Positions 57,144-64,000 of a DNA stretch of 64,000 nt are shown piece after piece. The translations under genes and the position numbers were made by a program. The notes under the pieces are model-generated. The model saw only the letters and a list, made by a program, of their open reading frames with translations, was not told the origin of the DNA and made no database searches. This DNA is from Bolinopsis microptera (lineage: Eukaryota > Ctenophora > Tentaculata > Lobata > Bolinopsidae). How positions within the stretch are numbered: position 1 is the stretch's first letter; every line of letters starts with the position of its first letter. The stretch lies in contig NC_087073.1 in the NCBI RefSeq assembly GCF_026151205.1, forward strand, positions 6,965,001 to 7,029,000, read 5' to 3'.

Positions 57144-60024
57144 TCGACAAATTCTGTCCAGCGACTGATATCGATGGTGTTGCTACATCTATGCACTTTG
57201 CCAATCGTCCAGCCTCACACATTATACATAAGTCTGAAATGTAAATGTGTGTTGAGGCAGATAATTGTAAAACGTTAAAAAGTGAATTATTAAATAAGTA
57301 GCTTAGAAGCAGTTAGTCTATTTTAGATAACCAGCGAAACCACAATTTGTGTAGAACATCAAATATGAAGTGACAAGTGTCCACAAACCTGTGCAGCTCT
57401 CTTGCTTATGGGTCTCGGTACGATAACTGTTAAGACTCATCACACATTGTAATATGGAGTTTACAAAGCACGTGTTTCCAGTGTTCTTTAGACCAGTCGG
57501 TCTAGTCGAAATCTGGTAAGGGTGTTTCATGAGATGAATGGATACGTTATTATCTTCCATAAGTTTGTTTAATGGTACATGCGTCGAAGAGTATATTAGA
57601 AATAAGAAAGCTTAACAGAGCGTAAAGATTTTTACATTATTAGCACATGCTAACACTTCTATAAAATCTTGCTTATGAATATAGACGACTGTCTAAGAAT
57701 ATGGCTGCTTAGGTATAAAGCAACATATTAAATGGATCATTCGAGCATGTATTGGGAATACCAAAGAATAGGAAACTTTATTTCAGCGGCTAATTGTAGA
57801 CCAAAAGATGCTTCAGCGCTACAACTATATACAATGATACCGTATCTTCAGTGTACTTCAGTTATTAATTTATCGGATCTGTATAGCACATTGGTAGCAA
57901 CTCCCACTACCAAGTTACTAAAGGATTCGATCCATCTCTTTGCACGTTTCAACCAATCCCAGCAGCAACTTACACTGCCGAGAAGGTATCAGTGCTTAGT
58001 TGGGGTAAAATCCGATGGGGAGTTCTGAAAAGCAAGAAACCCGTGTTATCACTTAAAGGTAGAGGGGAGTACCACCATCTGGAGTGGCCATATTGATTTA
58101 TTGATATATGAAGGTATCGAACACGTCTATGAGGAAGAATATGATAAGGAAATAACATTAAAATCAACTATAATATTAATAACATATTAATCATTAACCT
58201 GTCTCATATTCAAGGGGGAACCGAAGAATTGTTTGCAGGTCTGACATGACCGGCTTCCCTATTCGTCTGGATATTAATTCAATATTATGATATTATTACT
58301 ATAACATTAACAATATATCATGTAAAAGGTTAAAAATAATTCAGATTAGGTTAAAAACCTAGGAGCATAGGAGATATATATTACATTATGTAGCAAGAAA
58401 ACTGTCGATAAAACAGACAGGATAAAACGTCTTACTTCTGATCGGTGTGAAGGAGTTTGACCCCAGTTGGAACGTGCAACAGAAAATTGAACCAAATTTC
58501 GCTGCCGACTATCAATGATTCGTTGAGGTGTGAATGGCATGGTATGCTAACTAATGATTGGTGCATGTTAATGTTTTATGATTATTTATGAATGATTATT
58601 CATCGAATAAAAAGTACCCTCTGAATACCAACATTACATTTTTATGTAAAGAAAACTTCGATGCAATGAAGAAACGACCAAAGTTCTAGTTAAATCATGT
58701 TAACTGTTAAGTTAAGTTCTAGTTAAATTATGTTAAGTGCTTATTTAAAATCCTTATAAAAATCAATTGATATATTTTTTAAGGTTTTTCGAATCAATAA
58801 TTATACTTTTAACCAATTAATTTCACGAAAGGCAGATCAAATTTTACATTTTATAAAGAAATATACCTTGAAAATCACGTCTATGTTTCGCTGATGGTCA
58901 GGAGCCTCTGTGTACACAAACATAGCGTGGGCATAGGAGCTGTTGCAATTAGGTTGATTTAGGACATTGATCGCAACTTTTGTCGACTTCATGTCTGCAT
59001 CGATAAAAATTGTTGTGTAAATCTTTTTATCGCTCCCGATTTGTAACTGTCCTGCAACATTAATTGCCGATTTTGGTCAGCTGATAAAAACAAGACAACC
59101 TCTATCCTAATGTTACTACTATGACGAACAGAAATAGAGAAAACTTAATCACCTGTATTCTTCAGCGTTACAAGTGTTTTTGTCAGCAATTCTTGGTCAT
59201 CGCAGTAGGCCACTGGTGTTCTCCGTGCCAGAATATCGCCGCTTTTGGTCTCGTTCTTTTCATGAGCCGCCGCTTGGTGCGACAGAGACACCATTACACT
59301 CATGTAACTCACCTTAGGATGTTCAATGAGAATTGAGAATTTAACTGATTTTTAGTGATGACAGACTGTATTAGATTTAAGTGCTAAATTTATCGCGAGA
59401 TCGGCAAGTAGTGTATGTGACTAAGATCAGAACTTACAGTATAAGACTCTTCAACTGCTTTTATCTCTTTCTCTGATTCTAATTTGATATCAAATTGCTT
59501 CAGCATAGGTCGCAGATTGTTACGAACATTGGATGTCCCCGTGTTCGCTGGAAAGTTTATCAATATGAGAATCTGCCTTACTCATGATATGTTAGTTCGG
59601 TATTCATATCTATGTTTTATATCAACAGTTAGAATTTAAACTCAAGCACTCACACTCTGCTTTGAACATGGCAACATGAAGAGCGTCAATCGGTTCTATA
59701 CTCTTTACTCCAGTAGAGGCACTGATGTATTGACGTTCTTCTTTTGATAACGAATTTATCTCAGCTGTTCTTATTCGTTTCGTTACCATATCGATCTCAT
59801 GTTCGGGACATTTCGAACAACTTGATTCAGCCTGCAAACAGTGCATCCATTATTTATTTCACCACCATCACCATTTCTGGTTGATCAATAAGCAATCTGG
59901 TCTGCACATTATTACAGATTAAAAATAACCTGATAACACTATTTAGGATAGATACCAGATGCTCCTTTGTGGTACGTTCAGTTCTTTTCTCACCATTGCA
60001 GACAACGCAAGGGCACTGTTTCAT
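57144..60024 (-). CDS. Partial USP-family deubiquitinase with unusual Cys-rich N-terminus
   Basis: Eight minus-strand exons join in phase with GT..AG junctions: 60024-59956, 59831-59654, 59547-59438, 59312-59153, 59051-58867, 58546-58436, 57512-57389 and 57233-57144. The N-terminus reads MKQCPCVVCNGEKRTERTTK, then SSCSKCPEHEIDM, possibly a zinc site. A unique middle follows (for example KIYTTIFIDADMKSTKVAIN). Exon 7 has the USP Cys box, GLKNTGNTCFVNSILQCV, with the nucleophile Cys; exon 8 continues with DLCIMCEAGRLAKC, like the C-x2-C-E segment after the Cys box in USP22-type enzymes. USPs cleave ubiquitin from proteins. The QDAHEF and His boxes were not found at lower coordinates, where transposon fragments begin, so the gene may be truncated, may have distant exons, or may be a pseudogene. 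The N-terminal boundary is uncertain. Confidence 0.6.
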
Positions 60025-60424
60025 GATACGATCTAAAATATGAATTTTACTTGAATTTGATTACTGTGCCTCTAAGTTTCATGCAACAAGAGTTAAGTAA
60101 CTTCCGAAGACAAATGAAAATACTTTTTTTGGAATCATTCGCTAGTGTACGATAATTACAGAAATACATCAATACACCACCCACCCCAAGCCGCGTGAAG
60201 GCTGATAGACCGTTTGGGGCTTTGACAGATAAATACATAGCAGTTCAGGGAAATTAGATGTTAATATGTTGTAAAATTCAGTTCTGATTATCAATGAGCG
60301 TGAAAACTGCCTGCAAGTTCTGGGTATTTATCTGTCACTTTTTACATTACACTATACATTAAATATATTACACATTAGATCATACATTATACATTATACA
60401 TCGATTCATAGTTACAAGTTCTGT

Positions 60425-60525
60425 GAAAAGTTTAGTTGAAAGTTTAATTACAAGTTTAGTTAAAAGTTTAGTTGAAAGTTTAATTGAAAGTTTAATTACA
60501 AGTTTAGTTGAAAGTTTAATTGCAA
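60425..60525. repeat. 11-bp tandem repeat
   Basis: About nine copies of AAGTTTAGTTG and variants (AAGTTTAATTA, AAGTTTAATTG). Confidence 0.85.
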
Positions 60526-61234
60526 AATGATGGTAAATCTTCTCAGAGAACACAATAAATCTATCTAAAATCTTTGAAACTGAAAGTTTTCTTGGCTGAT
60601 TCTCTAGCCCTTTTCTGGGCCGCCTATCTCACCCGGCTCTCAATAATGGATTCGGGTCCAAAACAATCGCTCGCACTGAAAGTGAAAATCAGTTGTTAAT
60701 GATAGCAGAAAGTGTGCATTGCGCTCTTGTTAATCATCATTCTTACTTGCTCAAACATCTAGAAACAAAACGCAAAAAGTTTCTTATAATGACTTCTCAC
60801 CTTGAGGCGTACGAGGCTTGTGAGGCGACTCTCGACCTTGGTGACGGTCTGACCTCGAGAGTCGGGAGGGCCGAGGAGCTAGCAAACTCCCGCTGTGGTG
60901 TAAATATCACCGCCGTACTGAAATAAAGTTACAAATCAAGATTTAACTGTCGGGTGAATTCTTCCCAATGAGTATGAAAAGAGATGAGAAAACAATATTG
61001 GAACATGTAGAAATATTATCAATCAGTCTTACCTCCTTCCCCTCCTTTCAGCCACTTGGGACTGAACTGGTGAGCTCAGCCTGACGCAACTCTACTTGGT
61101 GCCTCATTGAGGCAGTCTCGCAATCCTAATTAGAAGTTGGTGGATGTAGTCATCACAATTATGAGGAAAATACGTGGCAGTTAGAATAAGTATAATACCA
61201 AATATGTGGTGGTAATTGAGAAACGAGACCTCAC

Positions 61235-61817
61235 CTTGGCCTTACAAGACAGAGCGTGTATGGGATCCGTTTGGGTCCCTGAGCTGGTGCTCTGCTGCGG
61301 CTCCTGATCCAGCTTTCTTCTCTTCAGCCGGTGTTTCTCGTCGGCTGCGTATTTTTTCATCCGCAGCTGCACCTCCCGGCATTGTGCTTGGGTAACAGCA
61401 CTCTCTGCAATATTTTGTCTTATGGGCAGTTTCTCAAGTCACCGAATCAAGCTCAAATATAACGTATTGACTTGGTAGATTACCATACATTAATTTGAAC
61501 TACAAAATTAATCAAGTGTGTTAGAGCCAAACTCATTATGTAATTTCTTACCCTCGATATAGCAGAACTTGGCGATGGCCTGCCTGATCCCTGTCTCCTT
61601 CAGCCCGGGGTACCGTGCTCGAAAGTGTCTGAAATTATGATTCAATAAAATCGGATTGAATTAGTGATTATTAGTTTCTCAACGGATAAAATCTTTTTAT
61701 TAAAGTGTTGTTCAAAATGAAATTTTTTGATGATATGCTATGTTTGAATATTCATAATTGAGGTAAGATAACTCACTGCCAGCATTTCCCCCTGATCTCA
61801 TTTGAGACAAACGCCAT
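61235..61817 (-). CDS. 5' part of an unrecognised multi-exon gene
   Basis: Three phase-consistent minus-strand exons (61817-61777, 61628-61552, 61404-61235) encode MAFVSNEIRGKCWQHFRARY, then PGLKETGIRQAIAKFCYIEE, a basic helical QLRMKKYAADEKHRLKRRKL, and a polar SSGTQTD stretch. All junctions are GT..AG. A candidate fourth exon (about 61130-61055: DCETASMRHQVELRQAEL) fits phase 0 but hits a stop before its best donor. A splice-bounded open stretch at 60917-60801 may also belong. It lies on the same strand just above the USP model and could be its true 5' end, though I could not join them in phase. The basic helix suggests nuclear targeting or nucleic-acid binding; no family is assigned. An upstream minus-strand ORF (62174-62050, WENVEQEEAWWNEH) looks coding but could not be spliced to this start. 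Confidence 0.45.
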
Positions 61818-62626
61818 CTTAGGACTCGAGTAGAGTGAGAACTCCTCAGACAACATGAAGTACATTCCACATATTTTAGGTTTGATCTTAAATTCTGTAA
61901 CGATACACCGCGAAATACTACTTCTCCCTTTTTTACCTCAATTCCGTTACAAACATGCGTCTATTCCTGCTGTAACAGCCAACAAGCATGTCAAGTATCT
62001 GCCAAATTTATGTTTGTTCATCGTGTTTGTATTAAGACACGTATAATTCCTCATTAAATTATAAATATCTTCACCAGCTCTTGCAGACTTGAGTCCTCCA
62101 ATACTCGAGCAGTGCTCATTCCACCAAGCCTCTTCCTGTTCTACATTCTCCCACTTTCCTTGAACGAGGTTCATTTATCAATCTCTGCAAGACTCAAGAA
62201 GTACAACAATAATCTTATATTATAATTATATCATTTTGCTTTCATTTTACTTTGAGAAGATATTGTCGTGCTTTCAGTTCGTAAATTTTTACAACTCTGT
62301 CCTCGTCGTTTCGATAGTGGTTTGTCGTGTGAAGTGATGTGATGTCCAGGCTTTTCTGGTGCTTTCGAACTGGCCAGACTGTATCCTTTTTGAATCTCTT
62401 TGATTGTACAAATTACAAATTATTGAGTATTTATCATCAAATAAAATCAAATAAGGAGAATATAAAATATCAAAAACTTTTAGCAATAATAACAATCACA
62501 TTGTCGAGGAATAGTTTCCTCGTCCTCTACATCATACAAAAAAGTAATTACGTACTATATGTGAACGACCCCTAAGAGGAATTTATAGGTCCTATATTAA
62601 AATTTGATTTATAGACTATATTAAAT

Positions 62627-63157
62627 TCATACCACGAGGACTGCAGGGGTCTGTAGCTTTATTATCATCTTCTTTACTTTGTTTACAACTAGCTTTACGC
62701 CGCTCTGTTCGAAAATTGAGTGTTTGACGACTAGTGCCAAAACGTGAAGGAAACAAGATATCCAGTCCACATCAGTGAAAGCTCGTCTCATAATTGCTGC
62801 GGTGTCTGAAACAATGCACATGCAGTGGAGTCTGTCTACTGAGAGTCCCCACTTTTCCAGCACAAAGACAACCCTGCCTTTTATTGATTCTCCAGTATGT
62901 GACTCATTATAAGGAAGAAATCTCAAAACCAACATTTTCCTAACAAAATCTTCAGTGATAAAATGTACTGTAAGTCCTAAATAAGAGTCTAATGCGAGAG
63001 AAGACCACACATCACAGGTCACGGAATAGTGTCCTTCTTTCAAAGCAATTAAGAGGGACTCAAATAGCTCTTTCTGAACCTCTCTATACAATTTCGGCAT
63101 TAGAGTCGTCCTGACAACCTTTAATATCGTGTAGGGAGTGGTATATAAGTCTTGCAA
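62627..63157 (-). pseudogene. hAT transposase catalytic-core fragment
   Basis: A 176-codon frame with YSVTCDVWSSLALDSYLGLT, VHFITEDF, then NESHTGESIKGRVVFVLEKW, VSDTAAIMRRAF and CFLHVLALVVKHS. This order ('TxDxWTS...YLGLTVHFI', then 'TDNAANM', then 'C..H.L.L') is the ZBED/Ac-type hAT core; the first two acidic residues are kept (CDVWSS, SDTAAIM). The BED finger, insertion-domain Glu and dimerisation tail are not present in frame. Either a degraded element or one exon of a longer one. Confidence 0.75.
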
Positions 63158-63470
63158 CTCAGACCTACCTTAATTGATTTATACAAAATCAAAACCACTT
63201 TAAAAAAATAAACCATACTAATTTAGAAACAACAGAAAACATACAATTTAAAATAAAGGTATAATAAACGTAGTACAATGACATTAATCTAGAACATAAA
63301 ACAGATCTTACAGAATAACCTATGATACCAAATGTAAAGCAAAAACTCGGTGAAAACTGTCTTAAAAATGAAAACAAACGCAAAAAGAAAACCATCAAAA
63401 CTGATTATATAAATGGTTATTCAACAGTCAACACTCACTTGAAACAGTTAGTATCAGCAATTCAGGCTGA

Positions 63471-63587
63471 CGGACAACTAGGAACCTGTCAATTTTACCT
63501 AGTTAACTAATTAACATGCAAGCTTTGGAAATCCAATCAGCTCCGACAACTAGGAACCAATCATTACATATCCCCGACAACTAGGAA
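63471..63587. repeat. Three dispersed GACAACTAGGAACC repeats
   Basis: GACAACTAGGAACC recurs at about 63473, 63546 and 63574, between the hAT and MULE fragments. The spacing is irregular. Could be element sub-terminal repeats. Confidence 0.6.
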
Positions 63588-64000
63588 CCTCTGGAGATAC
63601 TTTAAACATTCAGGTGTCCACTGATTGCACAGCAAAAATTTCTGGTCAATAACAGTATGATTCGTATAGCTCTGGGTGAATATATTCGGGGCGACGTGAA
63701 ACGTGCCGTCTGCAGTCCAGTTGTTACCATGCCAGCGTAGCAAGGTTCCGGGCTGTAGAGAAGGCAACGACTCGTACATTCCGATCTGTCTTCCCGTCGA
63801 AGAGAACAAAGGGCTCGTCCCGTCTCGTGGAGGTGCAGGTAGAAGGAAGGAGGAATTCTTCTGAGGTCTTCGCTTCAGAGTGCTGTGCAGATCCGGACGC
63901 CTTGGCTCTACTGCCTTGGGCTGTTCAGCAGCTTTCCGCTTCAGTGAGGAGAGGACTTCACGCTTCTGTGGAGCAGCGTTGTCAGCAGGGTGGTTGTGCA
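63564..64000 (-). pseudogene. FLYWCH/MULE (Mutator-like) transposase fragment, cut by window edge
   Basis: The frame is open from the window end. It starts with HNHPADNAAPQKRE, the His-x-His end of a FLYWCH zinc finger, runs through a Pro/Lys linker, then reads NNWTADGTFHVAPNIFTQSY. The 'W..DGTF..AP..F.Q.Y..H' block is the start of the MULE transposase domain with its first catalytic Asp. The frame leaves the family and stops 40 residues later, so the rest of the DDE domain is missing. The 5' half lies beyond 64000. Confidence 0.8.

Noticed and set aside
57732..58028. 98-codon plus-strand ORF
   Set aside because: No domain, no splice support, and it lies in an intron of the minus-strand USP model.
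60633..60676. Short splice-bounded minus-strand stretch as a further exon of the 61.8-kb gene
   Set aside because: In the phase required by the preceding candidate exon it meets a stop, so the join is not supported.

Overview
This is animal nuclear DNA. It is AT-rich, its genes have many introns with GT..AG junctions, and it is full of decayed eukaryotic transposons. Two genes identify it as metazoan: an adenomatous polyposis coli (APC) homologue and a member of the ornithine decarboxylase/antizyme-inhibitor family. The small exons, the wide mix of hAT, Tc1-like, MULE and non-LTR remnants, and an APC that stops just after its armadillo repeats suggest an invertebrate, perhaps an early-branching one such as a cnidarian. 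I cannot name a species. No prokaryotic operons, CRISPR arrays, rRNAs or convincing functional tRNAs were seen. Gene models were built by hand from splice sites and phase agreement, without transcripts.

Layout. 0-6 kb: repeats, a segment bounded by inverted repeats (1.5-3.8 kb), and a short hAT remnant (5082-5887) inserted into a 13-bp minisatellite with an intact 8-bp target duplication. 7.0-8.3 kb: a complete two-exon Fe(II)/2-oxoglutarate dioxygenase gene on the plus strand. 10.9-14.9 kb, minus: a complete five-exon ODC-family gene whose cofactor and catalytic residues are lost, so probably an antizyme-inhibitor-like pseudoenzyme; its first intron holds a 1.4-kb palindrome. 15-20 kb: no gene seen. 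20.3-28.6 kb, minus: an 11-exon APC gene of about 645 codons, ending soon after the armadillo repeats. 28.6-36.5 kb: repeats, non-LTR remnants and a second giant palindrome. 36.5-39.6 kb, plus: a gene of small phase-2 exons with a BEN-protein-like N-terminus and a heptad coil, interrupted by a tRNA-derived SINE and a TA-flanked MITE. 40.06-41.69 kb: a non-autonomous hAT element carrying a five-copy satellite. 42-56 kb: transposon graveyard (non-LTR, hAT, TNP2-like) with three copies of a small unrecognised coiled-coil/PPxY ORF. 57.1-60.0 kb, minus: a phase-consistent eight-exon model joining a Cys-rich N-terminus to a USP deubiquitinase Cys box. 61.2-61.8 kb: the start of another minus-strand gene. 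62.6-64 kb: hAT and FLYWCH/MULE transposase fragments.

The host genes do not form a shared pathway. APC would act in Wnt/beta-catenin signalling or on the cytoskeleton, the ODC-like protein in polyamine control, and the USP in ubiquitin removal. The most distinctive features are two TTAA-flanked giant palindromes, the ODC pseudoenzyme that keeps its antizyme-facing segment, the short APC, the PPxY ORF family, and a hAT element with an internal satellite.
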